Below, in pieces: positions 1-8,539 of a stretch of DNA of 64,000 bases. The DNA is from Pseudarthrobacter sp. NIBRBAC000502772. GTDB taxonomy: Bacteria > Actinomycetota > Actinomycetes > Actinomycetales > Micrococcaceae. The position numbers and the translations under genes are program-made. The notes beneath the pieces are model-generated. The model made no database searches and was not told the DNA's origin. It was given only the letters and a program-made list of their open reading frames with translations. Location of the stretch: NCBI RefSeq assembly GCF_006517235.1, contig NZ_CP041188.1, forward strand, positions 2,480,001-2,544,000. Direction: 5' to 3'. Numbering within the stretch: position 1 is the stretch's first letter; each line of letters begins with the position of its first letter.

Positions 1-647
1 TTCAGCACGATCTCAGAGCCGGGCTTGTAGGAGTCGACGGTGTACGGCCCCGAGCCCGCGTCGATACCGGCGTCAAAGTACTTCTCGTCCTTTGCCGATG
101 CCGCCAGCGCCTTCGGGGAAACGATCCAGGCACCGTATGTGGAGGAAGCAACGAGGTCCATCGGGGCGGCGTACTTGAGGTTTATCGCGACTGTAGTGTC
201 GTCAGGCGTCTCAACGCTCTCGACCGGTGCCCAGATAAACGATGCAGCTGCCCGCTCCCTGGCGGCATCAATGCTGGCCTTGACGGCAGCAGCATCGACA
301 GGCTCGCCGTCATGGAAGGTCGCACCCGAACGGATCTTAAAGGTCCATGCCTTTCCATCTTCGCTGGAGCTCCAGGACTCGGCGATGGCCGGCTTGAATT
401 CTTCGGCCGAACCTTCCGGGTTCTTCCATAGCAAAGGCTCGTAGATGTTTCCCATGTACAGGGCCTCGGTTGAAAATGAACGCACCGGGTCCCACGTGGT
501 AACGGCGGCAGAGGCGGCCACGGAGAATACATCCGGGTCCGAAGATACCTTCGGAGCCGGCGTGCAGCCCGCTGAGCTTAAGGCAAGAACAACTGTGGCG
601 GCCGTAGCGAGGACGGTCCGAGCCGGGTGTGGAAATGAGAGTTCCAA
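1..647 (-). CDS. ABC transporter peptide/nickel-type substrate-binding lipoprotein, 3' end outside window
   Basis: Extracellular solute-binding protein family 5 (oligopeptide/dipeptide ABC importer). Reading the minus strand from a TTG at 647, an N-terminal hydrophobic stretch (TVLATAATVVLALSSAGC) ends in a lipobox cysteine, so the protein should be a membrane-anchored lipoprotein. It is followed by typical family features: NIYEPLLW, WTFKIRSGATFHDG, and near the window edge GSGPYTVDSYKPGSEIVL. The start is supported by AAGGAG six bases upstream of the TTG. The frame stays open to base 1, so about 215 N-terminal residues of a roughly 500-residue protein are present and the permease and ATPase genes should lie beyond the edge. 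It faces the LysR regulator at 752, which is its likely controller. The substrate cannot be told from this part. Confidence 0.85.
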   Translation of the reverse strand, partial: MELSFPHPARTVLATAATVVLALSSAGCTPAPKVSSDPDVFSVAASAAVTTWDPVRSFSTEALYMGNIYEPLLWKNPEGSAEEFKPAIAESWSSSEDGKAWTFKIRSGATFHDGEPVDAAAVKASIDAARERAAASFIWAPVESVETPDDTTVAINLKYAAPMDLVASSTYGAWIVSPKALAASAKDEKYFDAGIDAGSGPYTVDSYKPGSEIVL

Positions 648-691
648 CAGAGACTCCTTGAAGAAGGGGTGGGAAGTGTGACGAGTCTAAC

Positions 692-724
692 TAGGTATAC
701 CTATGCCTGGGAAATGCCTATAAT
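692..724. promoter_or_regulatory. Divergent promoter region: palindrome plus perfect -10 hexamer
   Basis: Between the binding-protein gene (minus) and lysR (plus) lies the perfect 12-bp palindrome TAGGTATACCTA at 692-703, and a perfect TATAAT hexamer at 719-724, 28 bases before the lysR GTG. The palindrome overlaps the position where the -35 element for that -10 would lie, so binding there would be suited to LysR autoregulation and control of the divergent transporter. The operator role is inferred. Confidence 0.45.
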
Positions 725-751
725 GAGTAAAATCCATACCTTGGAGGCATA

Positions 752-1639
752 GTGGACTTGAGGCACCTGACGTATTTCCTGAGCATCGTTGATGAAGGAT
801 CCATCAATGCTGCGTCACGCTCTTTGATGGTGGCCCAACCATCCTTATCCCGGCAGCTTCGCTCCTTGGAGCAGGACCTCGGGCTCACCCTCTTCGATAG
901 ATCAGGAGCAAAATTATCGCTGACCGCGGCGGGCGCTGCGTTTCTGCCCATCGCCAAGGACCTGGTTACCCGCGCCGCGCAGGCCAAATCATCCGCACGG
1001 GCGATGGCCGGAGGTTCGGTGCAGCGGCTTACGATAGCGGCAGCCTCTGCCACCATCGTCGACATCATCGCCCCCTTCATTGTCTCGGAAGGGCCCGATG
1101 GAATCCTGACCAATGTTGTCGAGGCGACCCCTGAGTTTGTCTACTCGGCGTTGCAGGAGGGTAAGGCTGACTTTGCTCTGGGAACAAAGCCGCCACCATC
1201 CGAGCTCGAAGCGGTTGTTGTTGGCAGGGCGTTCCTTTGGGCACAGTGCAACGCCAAACACCCTCTTGCCGGGAGGGTGAAAATCAGCCTCCAGGAACTC
1301 GTCCAGTGGCCTCTCATAACGATGACAGCTGATTTTGGTGTTCGCACGATGTTCGATGATGCAGTTAGCACTGAGCGCCTCACCTACAGGGCCGGATTTG
1401 AAGTACGCTCCGCCGTGGTGGGCCAAGCCTTGGCAGCCGCTGGCAAAGGCGTTTGCGTGCTCTCGGATGATCCGAATTTCGGGGTGCACGCCATGCCCAT
1501 CACTCATCGCGGGGAGGACCTGGTGTTCACTCTTTTCGGCGTCTGGAATCCGCTGCATTTCGCCGCGCCTGCGATAAGGGAATGCCTGCACAACCTTTCA
1601 CGTTTCACCTCGGAGCTATACCCGGCCGCCCGACTATAG
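752..1639 (+). CDS. LysR-family transcriptional regulator
   Basis: A full-length LTTR of 295 residues. The N-terminal winged HTH is clear (MDLRHLTYFLSIVDEGSINAA and QPSLSRQLRSLEQDLG, residues 1-60), followed by a linker helix and a LysR substrate-binding domain from about residue 90. The GTG start at 752 follows GGAGG at 743-747. It is divergent from the family 5 binding-protein gene, which fits the usual LTTR arrangement of a regulator next to its target. The inducer is not evident. Confidence 0.9.
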   Translation: MDLRHLTYFLSIVDEGSINAASRSLMVAQPSLSRQLRSLEQDLGLTLFDRSGAKLSLTAAGAAFLPIAKDLVTRAAQAKSSARAMAGGSVQRLTIAAASATIVDIIAPFIVSEGPDGILTNVVEATPEFVYSALQEGKADFALGTKPPPSELEAVVVGRAFLWAQCNAKHPLAGRVKISLQELVQWPLITMTADFGVRTMFDDAVSTERLTYRAGFEVRSAVVGQALAAAGKGVCVLSDDPNFGVHAMPITHRGEDLVFTLFGVWNPLHFAAPAIRECLHNLSRFTSELYPAARL

Positions 1640-2087
1640 GAGGGATGCAATCCTAGACTCTCGGCCCTGGTGGTTGAGCAGCCTCTCGAACTCTGAGTGC
1701 TAAAAGCTCACGCGATTCGCGGGGGCTTGGCTCCGGGACCAAGTGGCCATCGACGGGAGCTCACGAAGCTAGTTCCACTCCCCACAAAGCGCCGATACTG
1801 CACATTTCGTGAACTGGGGGAGTGGTCGGCCAGCCACTGTTCGCACGCGCAGGAGGCTGGGTGCGAGAGCGTGGCTAGTCTTCCTTGGCTTCTTCCAGGA
1901 CCGTATCCGCGCCGACACGACTCCAGCCGCGGTCGCCGACCGTCCTGTAGTTAGGTCCGGATGCAGCGACATCCTTTGGGGTCAACGACCTCGAGGACTG
2001 CATCGCCGGAGCATACCGACGCACCGAGGTGCGCGCCCGTCGAATGGTGCCCTTTAACCTGGATGTGTCCATTGTTGCTCGGGGGAG
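1640..2087. other. Region without recognisable gene
   Basis: About 450 bases between lysR and the tetR stop. Short open frames on both strands have no recognisable domain, good ribosome binding site or consistent codon use. It may be decayed coding sequence, but nothing can be named. Confidence 0.5.
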
Positions 2088-2705
2088 TCAGCTGAGCTGC
2101 AAGTTGTTGCCGGTGGTGGCTTTTACCATGTTCGTCGCGTAGCTGATGAGGAATTCGTACTCGTCTTCCGGTGTCAGGTCGCCGAGAAGGACGTCCATTA
2201 CGAGGCCGTCCTCGAGGGCTACGAAGCTCCGGGCCAGGAATCCTGTCGGCGCCGACAGGGTGAAAGCATCCTCCTGCGCACCTCGTTCCAGAATCCTTTT
2301 GTAGAGGTTCGTTTGGCGCTCCACAAACGCCATCTGCTGTCGAGCAGCTGCTTCGTTGCGCAGATAAACCGGGATGAGTTCCACGAGGATCCGGGAAGCG
2401 GTTTCGCTTTCGCCGGGCCAAGGTATGCCTGAATGGATGCAGGCCCGCAGTTGGGCTTCAGGCTCACTTTCAGCCTGGATGCGGGCCTCCCGGCGGTCAC
2501 AGTACTCCGTAACGCCTTGATGAAAGACCTCGCTGAAGAGCTCGTCGACGTCCCGGTAGTAGTACAGCACCGCAGCTGGGGTGACGCCGGCTTCGTTTGC
2601 AATGTCAGAAAGGCGGGCCGCCGATGACCCTCTGTCCAGGAGGACTCGTCCAGCTGCTGCTACGAGTTGATCCCGGCGTTCTGTCTGATTCCGTGGTCTT
2701 GCCAT
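2088..2705 (-). CDS. TetR-family transcriptional regulator
   Basis: A TetR/AcrR-type repressor of about 205 residues. The N-terminal HTH is typical (RDQLVAAAGRVLLDRGSSAARLSDIANEAGVTPAAVLYYYRDVDELF) and the variable C-terminal ligand domain follows. The ATG of MARPRN at 2705 was chosen because the HTH begins directly after it; a GTG six bases upstream is possible, and a longer frame exists to 2750 but lacks family similarity. It is divergent from the nitrilase-permease pair, its likely target, over an AT-rich region with TTAATTAA repeats. The ligand is probably an amine, amide or nitrile handled by that pair (inference). Confidence 0.88.
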   Translation of the reverse strand: MARPRNQTERRDQLVAAAGRVLLDRGSSAARLSDIANEAGVTPAAVLYYYRDVDELFSEVFHQGVTEYCDRREARIQAESEPEAQLRACIHSGIPWPGESETASRILVELIPVYLRNEAAARQQMAFVERQTNLYKRILERGAQEDAFTLSAPTGFLARSFVALEDGLVMDVLLGDLTPEDEYEFLISYATNMVKATTGNNLQLS

Positions 2706-2759
2706 GGTCACAATGCTTTCACACTCACCTCGAAGTGAGCCTTGACACACCCTGGTTCG

Positions 2760-2790
2760 TTAATTAATCTTTAATTAATTGTTAGTTAAT
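2760..2790. promoter_or_regulatory. AT-rich repeat cluster, candidate TetR operator
   Basis: The tetR-nitrilase intergenic region has TTAATTAA at 2760-2767 and again at 2771-2778, then a related GTTAGTTAAT at 2781-2790. These self-complementary AT-rich words stand out in GC-rich DNA and lie where a TetR dimer could block both divergent promoters. Binding is inferred. Confidence 0.45.
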
Positions 2791-2820
2791 GAATGCTCCC
2801 ACGCTAGGAATGCCACCGTC

Positions 2821-3164
2821 ATGACCCGACTTCTCCCTCTAGCTCTTGTGCAATCACCTGCTGAGTCCTTGACTGATTTTGCTGCTGGTCTCGAGCGGAA
2901 GGTCAAAGCGCATGCGGTCGCCGACCTTTTCGTTTACCCGGAGCTCCACTTGAACACGGTAGATTCTCCGGGCCCTGCGGACCGGCAGGCCTACATGGAA
3001 GCCTCGGCCGAACCTCTCGATGGCCCGCGCGGCCGTACCCTTGCCGAGCTTGCTGGAGACCTTGGGATCTGGCTTTTGCCTGGCAGCGTGCTCGAACGTG
3101 GTACGGACGGGCACATTTACAACACCGCCGTTGTCTACTCTCCACAAGGAAAGGCTGTGGCTAG
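2821..3164 (+). pseudogene. Nitrilase-superfamily amidohydrolase, 5' fragment (split by IS1380)
   Basis: N-terminal 114 codons of a carbon-nitrogen hydrolase. It contains the first catalytic residue, the Glu of the VYPELHLN motif, and continues to AVVYSPQGKAVAS, where the next part of the family, the YRK lysine motif, is replaced by insertion-element sequence and a stop at 3180. The start is ATG 2821 (MTRLLPLALVQSP) with AGGA upstream. The rest of the gene resumes after the element at 4888. Joining 2821-3164 to 4888-5443 gives 900 bases, exactly 299 codons plus a stop. The substrate is unknown; the adjacent PuuP-like permease suggests a polyamine derivative or other amine/amide. Confidence 0.88.
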
Positions 3165-4883
3165 CCTCGATTTTTCATGATGGTCGGTGACCGTCGCGGA
3201 TTTGTGCCAGCGGCCGATGCGTGGTTGTTTTCTGTTTTCGGGCAGGCTGGTGTGGCCTGTTGGTTCGCCTGGTTTGGCGCCGGTTCCACTTCCGGTGATG
3301 GGGCTGCTCGTCGGGACGGGATGAGTGCCCGGCTCAGCCGGTAGAAGGAACGAGCCCTTTGGTGAGGCGGGCGGTGTTCTCCAGGAGAAGTTTCAGGAGG
3401 TCTTTCTCCGGCGCTGATTCCGGGAGCAGGAGCTGGTTGCGGCGGGCGCGGGTGATGATTTTCCCTGCGGTCGCGAAGAGCCGGTAGCGCCAGCGTTTGA
3501 TGTCCCAGGCCTTGGCCCGGTGTCCGTCCGGCAGGGCAGCGAGCTGGAGCCAGGACACGAGGTTGAAGGCCAGTGCGGCGATGTTCGCCCAGGCCTGGTT
3601 CGCGGCGAAATCGAAGAACGGCAGCTTGCCCAGGCCGGTGTTTTTCAGGGTTTTGATCCGGTTCTCGCACCGGCCGCGGGCCCGGTGCCTGGCGTCGAGG
3701 AATGGTCCGTGCCAGCGTGGTGAGTTGGTCAGGAACGCGGTGATCCGGTGCCCGTCCGTGTCGAGCAGGGTCGGCTGCGCACCGGGGTGCAGCGGCTCGG
3801 CGCGGAGGAACAGTTTCGTGCCGGGCGGGTAATCGGTGAGCGGGATGACGTCGGTGGCGTTGATGACCCACGCGTCCGTCCGGTCGTTTCCAGTCTGGTC
3901 TAGGGCCGGCTGCCAGTACTCTTTGTCGCTGATCCAGTCGATCATGTGTGCCTTGCCGAACGGGAGGGTATAGCTGGTGGAGAACTGCACGCCGAGGCTG
4001 TGGAGGTGCCAGAGGAACTTCCTCGAGGCCCCGGCGCTGTCGGTGCGGACCAGGACCTTCTCCCCGGCCAGGGCCCCGGTTCCGTCGTAGAAGCTCTGGG
4101 GCAGTTGGGTTGTGGCGGTGTGGAAGACCCGGATGTGGTCCTCGGCGCTGTTTGCTCCGGCGTTGCCGGGCCGGAGCACGGCGGCGAGGATTTCCCCGGC
4201 TCCGTTGCCGTTACCGTAATCGGCGCTGGCGATGAACGGGGCGAATCCGTAGCCGCCTTTGTAGGTTCCGGCGACGTTTTCCTTATCGGAGTGTGAGGTC
4301 ACCAGGGTCGCGTCGATGTCGATGATGAGCGGGTCCGCGGCTGTTGCGGTCAGGGCCGGGTTCCGGTTCCCGGCGGCGTTCCAGGCGCGGGTGCGCAGTT
4401 CCTGGGTGAGGGTCTCGAATCCGTAGCTGAACAGTTCCGGGTTTGCCACGGTGCGTTCGAAGAACCGGGAGACGGTAGCGTTCGAGGGCAGCTGACCGAA
4501 GGCCCCGGGTGAGGAGCGCAGGATGTCCAGGTCCGATGCGTGTTCGCCTCCGGCGGCGAGCATCGCCGCGAGGGACCCCACCAGCCGGCCGGGCCGGTGT
4601 TTCGCGCCGGAGGGAACGAACTGGCCGAGTCTGTCTTCGCACAGCCTGCCGAAACCCAGGGCGTCCATGAAGCCGGTGAGGACCGAAACTCCGGCGTGGG
4701 AGATCAGCGACTGGCCGGTGAAACTGACCGGCAGGGACGGAAAAACAGCGGTAGACTTCTGCATCGAAAGGGTGCTCCCTCGCTCGGCAAATAACGGTCT
4801 CGACAACCACTATTTTCCCAGTTCAGAGCACCCTTTCCCTGATTAACACGCCAACCCCACGGACCCGCCATGAAAACCCCGGG
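3165..4883 (-). mobile_element. IS1380-family insertion sequence, complete
   Basis: The element is 1719 bp, bounded by a CTAG direct repeat at 3161-3164 and 4884-4887. The ends are imperfect inverted repeats: CCTCGATTTTTCATG on the left and CCCGGGGTTTTCATG (reverse complement) on the right. A 4-bp duplication and about 1.7 kb length are usual for IS1380. It carries one transposase and is inserted inside the nitrilase gene in opposite orientation. Because the flanking bases also match (GCTAGC shared), the exact cut could shift by one or two bases. Confidence 0.88.
3334..4764 (-). CDS. IS1380-family DDE transposase
   Basis: DDE transposase of about 476 residues. Candidate catalytic residues are Asp in DIDATLVTSHS, Asp in VRTDSAGASRKF, and Glu in ARGRCENRIKTLKNTGL; this last motif is characteristic of the IS1380 group. 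The frame is intact, with the normal C-terminal RWRYRLFATAGKI region, so the element may still be active. ATG 4764 (MQKSTAVFPSLPVSF) is preferred, with AGGGAG upstream; a TTG at 4806 would add 14 residues. Confidence 0.92.
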   Translation of the reverse strand: MQKSTAVFPSLPVSFTGQSLISHAGVSVLTGFMDALGFGRLCEDRLGQFVPSGAKHRPGRLVGSLAAMLAAGGEHASDLDILRSSPGAFGQLPSNATVSRFFERTVANPELFSYGFETLTQELRTRAWNAAGNRNPALTATAADPLIIDIDATLVTSHSDKENVAGTYKGGYGFAPFIASADYGNGNGAGEILAAVLRPGNAGANSAEDHIRVFHTATTQLPQSFYDGTGALAGEKVLVRTDSAGASRKFLWHLHSLGVQFSTSYTLPFGKAHMIDWISDKEYWQPALDQTGNDRTDAWVINATDVIPLTDYPPGTKLFLRAEPLHPGAQPTLLDTDGHRITAFLTNSPRWHGPFLDARHRARGRCENRIKTLKNTGLGKLPFFDFAANQAWANIAALAFNLVSWLQLAALPDGHRAKAWDIKRWRYRLFATAGKIITRARRNQLLLPESAPEKDLLKLLLENTARLTKGLVPSTG

Positions 4884-5443
4884 CTAGCTACCGAAAGATC
4901 TTTCCCTGGAAACCCTACGAGACCGTTTGTTCCGGCAAGGATTTCGTGGTCTTCGATATGAGCGGCTATGGCCGCGTCGGTTTGTCGATTTGCTACGACG
5001 CGTGGTTCCCCGAACACAGCAGGCACCTGGCGTGGATGGGGGCAGAGCTCGTCCTCAACGTTGTCCAGACCCCGACCAACGATCGTGTGCAGGAAGTTGT
5101 TATCAGCCAGGCCAACGCAATCGTCAACCAGAACTTCGTCGCAAGTGTGAACGCAGCGGGCCCGCACGGGGTCGGCCGTAGTCTCCTGGTTGACCCTGAA
5201 GGCCGTGTGCGAATCTCTGCTACGGGGCCCGAAGACGCAACTTTGGTCGATGTCATCGACCTGGATCAGGTAGCAAATGTCCGTCAGCATGGCACCGCGG
5301 GCGTCACCCGCCCCTGGGACCAGTTCGCTGAAAACGACGACACCATTCCATTGCCGCTCTACGCGGGCCAGCTTGATCCCCGCCTCTGGCGGCAGACCAA
5401 CTCCCCGTCAACCCCGACCAACCTCAGCACTGCCCCAGCCTAA
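4884..5443 (+). pseudogene. Nitrilase-superfamily amidohydrolase, 3' fragment
   Basis: C-terminal part of the interrupted nitrilase. It resumes at SYRKIFPWKPYET, which holds the catalytic Lys, then has the nucleophile Cys in VGLSICYDAWFPEHSRHLAWMGAE, and later NQNFVASVNAAGPHGVGRSLLVDPEGR. The frame has no other disruption, which implies a recent insertion. The segment lacks the catalytic Glu and so cannot work alone. An internal ATG at 4946 could start a 165-residue peptide. The stop at 5443 is 10 bases before the permease ATG, so the two genes were an operon. Confidence 0.87.
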
Positions 5444-5453
5444 GGAAACCCCC

Positions 5454-6881
5454 ATGTCCGCTGAGAACATAAAACTCACCCCCAAGCTTTCCCTGCTGTC
5501 GGTGGTCGTGTTCGGCTTGGCCTATATGGCCCCGGGAATCGTGATGTCGATCTTCGGTGTGATCTCCTCCACCAGCGACGGAACAGCCCCGACAGCATTC
5601 GCCCTCGCCACTGCCGCCATGCTGCTGACGGCTCTCAGCTACGCGAAAATGGCCAAGATCTTTCCGAACTCTGGATCGGCCTACGTGTATGCGCGACGGC
5701 TGCTCGATTCCCGCGTTGGCTTCCTTGTCGGGTGGGCAATCCTCCTCGACTACCTCTTCCTTCCCACCGTGGCCTGGCTCTTCCAGTCGTTCTACCTCGC
5801 AGCACAGTTTCCCGACATCCCCGTCTGGGCCTGGCTCGCTCTGAACGCAGGACTGACAACGATCATCAACGTCACGGGCATCGTGCTCACCGACCGTGTC
5901 AACAAGACCCTGACCCTTCTGGTCGTTACCCTCATTGGCATTTTCATCGCCTACTGTCTGGCCTACCTCGGGGGAAATCCGACTCCGTCGTTCACGGACC
6001 CCTTCTGGAACAATGCAACCACGGTCGGCAGTGTCGCTGCCGCGGCTGCCATCGCTGCCTACGCATTCCTGGGATTCGACGCCGTCAGCACACTCAGCGA
6101 AGAAACCAAAGACGCCAAACGCAACATTCCCCGGGCGATCCTCCTGACCGTCCTCGTCGGCGGAATACTCTTTGTCCTCGTCTCCTACATCATGCAGCTC
6201 GTTCACCCTGGCGGAGACTTCGAGGAAGCAGCGACCGCGGCATACGCCCTGCAGGTTCTCGTCGGCGGGCAGTTCTACGCCAACATCACCAATATCCTCT
6301 TCATCGTCGGTGGGTTCGCGTCCGGGCTCGCCATCCAGGCCAGCACCAGCCGACTCCTCTACGTCATGGGCCGCGACGGAGTCCTACCCCGACGGCTCTT
6401 CGGCCGCCTCAACCCCCGAACCAAAACGCCAATCTTCAACCTGGTCCTCGTCGGTGCCGTGGCCATGCTGGCACTGAACATCTCCTTGGAAATCGCAACC
6501 TCCTTCATCAACTTCGGGGCCTTCCTGGCATTCACAGCCGTCAACCTCTGCGTCATCGCCTACTTCATTCGAAGCCGCCGACAAGACAAAAAGCTATCGA
6601 TCATTGGTTTCATCGTCCTACCAATCCTGGGCGCCGCCGTCGACATTTACCTGCTTACCCAGCTGAGTCCTATCGCGATCACCATCGGCTGCTGCTGGAT
6701 CGGCCTGGGCATGCTCTACCTCGTCTTCCTCACCAAAGGATTCCGCAAGGAACCACCAGAGATGCGTCTCCAAGACCAAGAGGGCCAGCCGGACGAACCC
6801 ACTAATGTTCAGCATCCATACGGGGACCACACATTGTCAACCAAGCACAGCGCCGCACAGGCGCCGCCCACCGAAATCTAA
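5454..6881 (+). CDS. APC-superfamily permease, PuuP (putrescine importer)-like
   Basis: Integral membrane amino acid/polyamine permease, 475 residues with about 12 hydrophobic helices. It resembles the putrescine importer PuuP in the stretches VGFLVGWAILLDYLFLP and FLGFDAVSTLSEETKDA, and has the usual first-helix region VFGLAYMAPGIVMSIFGV. Start ATG 5454 has AAGGAA at 5442-5447; an upstream in-frame start at 5277 would lie inside the nitrilase gene. It follows the nitrilase by 10 bases and is likely cotranscribed, so the IS insertion upstream probably reduces or alters its expression. Polyamine uptake is an inference from family resemblance. Confidence 0.85.
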   Translation: MSAENIKLTPKLSLLSVVVFGLAYMAPGIVMSIFGVISSTSDGTAPTAFALATAAMLLTALSYAKMAKIFPNSGSAYVYARRLLDSRVGFLVGWAILLDYLFLPTVAWLFQSFYLAAQFPDIPVWAWLALNAGLTTIINVTGIVLTDRVNKTLTLLVVTLIGIFIAYCLAYLGGNPTPSFTDPFWNNATTVGSVAAAAAIAAYAFLGFDAVSTLSEETKDAKRNIPRAILLTVLVGGILFVLVSYIMQLVHPGGDFEEAATAAYALQVLVGGQFYANITNILFIVGGFASGLAIQASTSRLLYVMGRDGVLPRRLFGRLNPRTKTPIFNLVLVGAVAMLALNISLEIATSFINFGAFLAFTAVNLCVIAYFIRSRRQDKKLSIIGFIVLPILGAAVDIYLLTQLSPIAITIGCCWIGLGMLYLVFLTKGFRKEPPEMRLQDQEGQPDEPTNVQHPYGDHTLSTKHSAAQAPPTEI

Positions 6882-6893
6882 CCCCCGACGAAC

Positions 6894-6936
6894 CACAAGT
6901 ACGGGCCAGGCACCAGTGCCCAGGCCCGTCCTTGTG
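6894..6936 (+). terminator. Long hairpin after the permease
   Basis: Nested inverted repeat 12 bases after the permease stop: CACAAG (6894-6899) pairs with CTTGTG (6931-6936), ACGGGCC with GGCCCGT, and GGCAC with GTGCC at the tip. There is no T-run afterwards, which is common in high-GC actinobacteria. Confidence 0.65.
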
Positions 6937-7189
6937 TGTGGCGTGTGCAATCTCGAGAAGTGGGACCTTGTCAGGGTCATCGCCGCCGTTCCCTTTGTCA
7001 CGAAGGGCGCTCTCCAAGGACTTACAGTTTCAGTGCAAGTTCGGGGGTAAACTCCCGGCCCCGAAGAATCTGACCGGGCGAATCTGCCATCGCTGAAAAC
7101 CATTTCTTCGTCCCAAAGAGCCGATTCCCTACGTGCCCACATCATGAGCATCAAATCAACGACGATATAAAGAGCAACTCAGGAGTCAA

Positions 7190-7414
7190 ATGATCATCAC
7201 GATCGAGGCCGGCCGCTACTTCCACATCACAGGTGAATCTCCGACGGAAATCGCAGACAGTATCAATACGGCTGTAGAGATGGCCCGTGATCAGTCGACG
7301 AGTGACGGATGGAAGGGCATTCTCGTAACTCGCCACGGACCTGACAAGTACACGGTGAACCTCAGCGCTGATGTTCCCTACGGAGTAACGGTGGAACGGG
7401 ATGTTCAGCAGTAA
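7190..7414 (+). CDS. Small conserved hypothetical protein
   Basis: A 74-residue soluble protein (MIITIEAGRYFHITGESPTEIADS...). ATG 7190 follows AGGAG at 7181-7185, and codon use is coding-like. It has no signal peptide, membrane helix or recognised catalytic motif. The strand-like start followed by a helix (PTEIADSINTAVEMARD) suggests a compact alpha/beta fold. It stands alone between the permease terminator and a poorly coding stretch. Function unknown. Confidence 0.7.
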   Translation: MIITIEAGRYFHITGESPTEIADSINTAVEMARDQSTSDGWKGILVTRHGPDKYTVNLSADVPYGVTVERDVQQ

Positions 7415-7452
7415 CAAGCCTTAAAAGTGGGGACGCCGAAATCAACAACACA

Positions 7453-7722
7453 ATGTTAATTGGCCGCCGTCAGCCCCCAGACAGGATCCACTACAAGTAT
7501 CCCGGTCCCAAGGAAATGGAACACCTTCGGGTGAACGAGTTGGCGTTTCTCGTTCTGGTCCTCAATGTTTCGAGCGCGGCAGAGCTCGATGAGGCACTCG
7601 AGAATGCTGTCTCGCCGCCCGTCCTTCCGCGCAAGTTTCGCCTACGAACCCATCAAATCTGGGCCGGCCGAGCTGTCAGATCGGAGCCCGGCGACGGCGC
7701 CAACTCCAGCCGGTTGGGGTAA
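7453..7722 (+). CDS. Doubtful small ORF
   Basis: An 89-codon frame starting MLIGRRQPPDRIHYKYPG, with a possibly genuine central part (MEHLRVNELAFLVLVLNVSSAAELDEALENAV) but a low-complexity tail and no clear ribosome binding site before ATG 7453. It may be a decayed gene. No function can be given. The remainder of 7415-7949 shows nothing recognisable. Confidence 0.25.
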   Translation: MLIGRRQPPDRIHYKYPGPKEMEHLRVNELAFLVLVLNVSSAAELDEALENAVSPPVLPRKFRLRTHQIWAGRAVRSEPGDGANSSRLG

Positions 7723-7949
7723 GCCAAGCCGACCAGCCGCCTCAACCCTTACCAAGTCCTTGAGTGCAATCGAAGCGCTTTCAGTGTCTCGGAAGGTCGC
7801 AAGAAGTCCCGAGCAGCTGCCTGCCGGCTGAGAGATCCGCGCATGCGTGCGGGCCGTAGACTGAAAATCAGGCGATCGGACTGCCGCGGCACCCGGTCAC
7901 CGGCCGGTACGCTCCGGCAGCGCGTCGCCCGACGGAGAGGACCTCAGCG

Positions 7950-8342
7950 ATGGAACCGACCTATGTGATCGCCGAGAGCGCCCCGGCGCCTGTGGGCCCC
8001 TACTCCCAAGCGTGCGGTATGCCAAATGGTCTGCTGTTCCTCTCGGGTCAGACGCCCATCGACCCGCAGACCGGGCAGCTGATCAGCGGCGGCATCGAGG
8101 AGCAGACGGCACGCGTCTTCGACAACCTCGGCCTCGTCCTCGAGGCGGCCGGCAGCAGCTGGCGCCATGTCGTCAAGGTCAACGTCTTCCTCGTCGACAT
8201 GGACGACTTCGCAGCGATGAACGCCGTGTACGCAAGGTACTTCGACGGCCAGTACCCCGCGCGCACGACGGTCGCAGTCGCCGGGCTCCCGCTCAGGGCG
8301 CGCGTCGAGATCGAACTGCAGGCGATGCGCCGCGTGGGGTGA
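7950..8342 (+). CDS. RidA/YjgF-family enamine/imine deaminase
   Basis: A 130-residue RidA-superfamily protein, full length. RidA enzymes hydrolyse reactive enamine/imine intermediates released by PLP enzymes. Visible family features are PVGPYSQA near the N terminus, GLLFLSGQTPIDPQTGQL, and the conserved Arg in YPARTTVAVAGLPL, which contacts the substrate carboxylate in active deaminases. ATG 7950 is preceded by GGAGAGG. A second RidA-like tail lies at 10003-10194 ahead of a PLP lyase, so the region as a whole suits clean-up of PLP-derived imines. Confidence 0.92.
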   Translation: MEPTYVIAESAPAPVGPYSQACGMPNGLLFLSGQTPIDPQTGQLISGGIEEQTARVFDNLGLVLEAAGSSWRHVVKVNVFLVDMDDFAAMNAVYARYFDGQYPARTTVAVAGLPLRARVEIELQAMRRVG

Positions 8343-8539
8343 TCCAAACGCACGACCACCTCGATACGCTCGCTCCCGAGATCGTCGACACAGCCAGAGA
8401 AGCCCTCCCCATCGGCAACTAGCCCTGCGCTCTTTGGCGTGCATCGGGTGTCTTCGCCGCGGCGTGCTGCCGGCCCGGGCGAGGGTTTTCTTAATCAGGC
8501 GGGCTAGTGCAGCCTCGAGATGCTCGAAGGCCTGCTGCT

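Noticed and set aside
1951..2421. 156-codon minus-strand frame overlapping tetR
   Set aside because: Shadow of the TetR gene with no domain; TetR has a clear HTH in its own frame.
5732..6805. 357-codon frame overlapping the PuuP-like permease
   Set aside because: Arg/Pro/His-rich shadow in another frame of a clear membrane protein.
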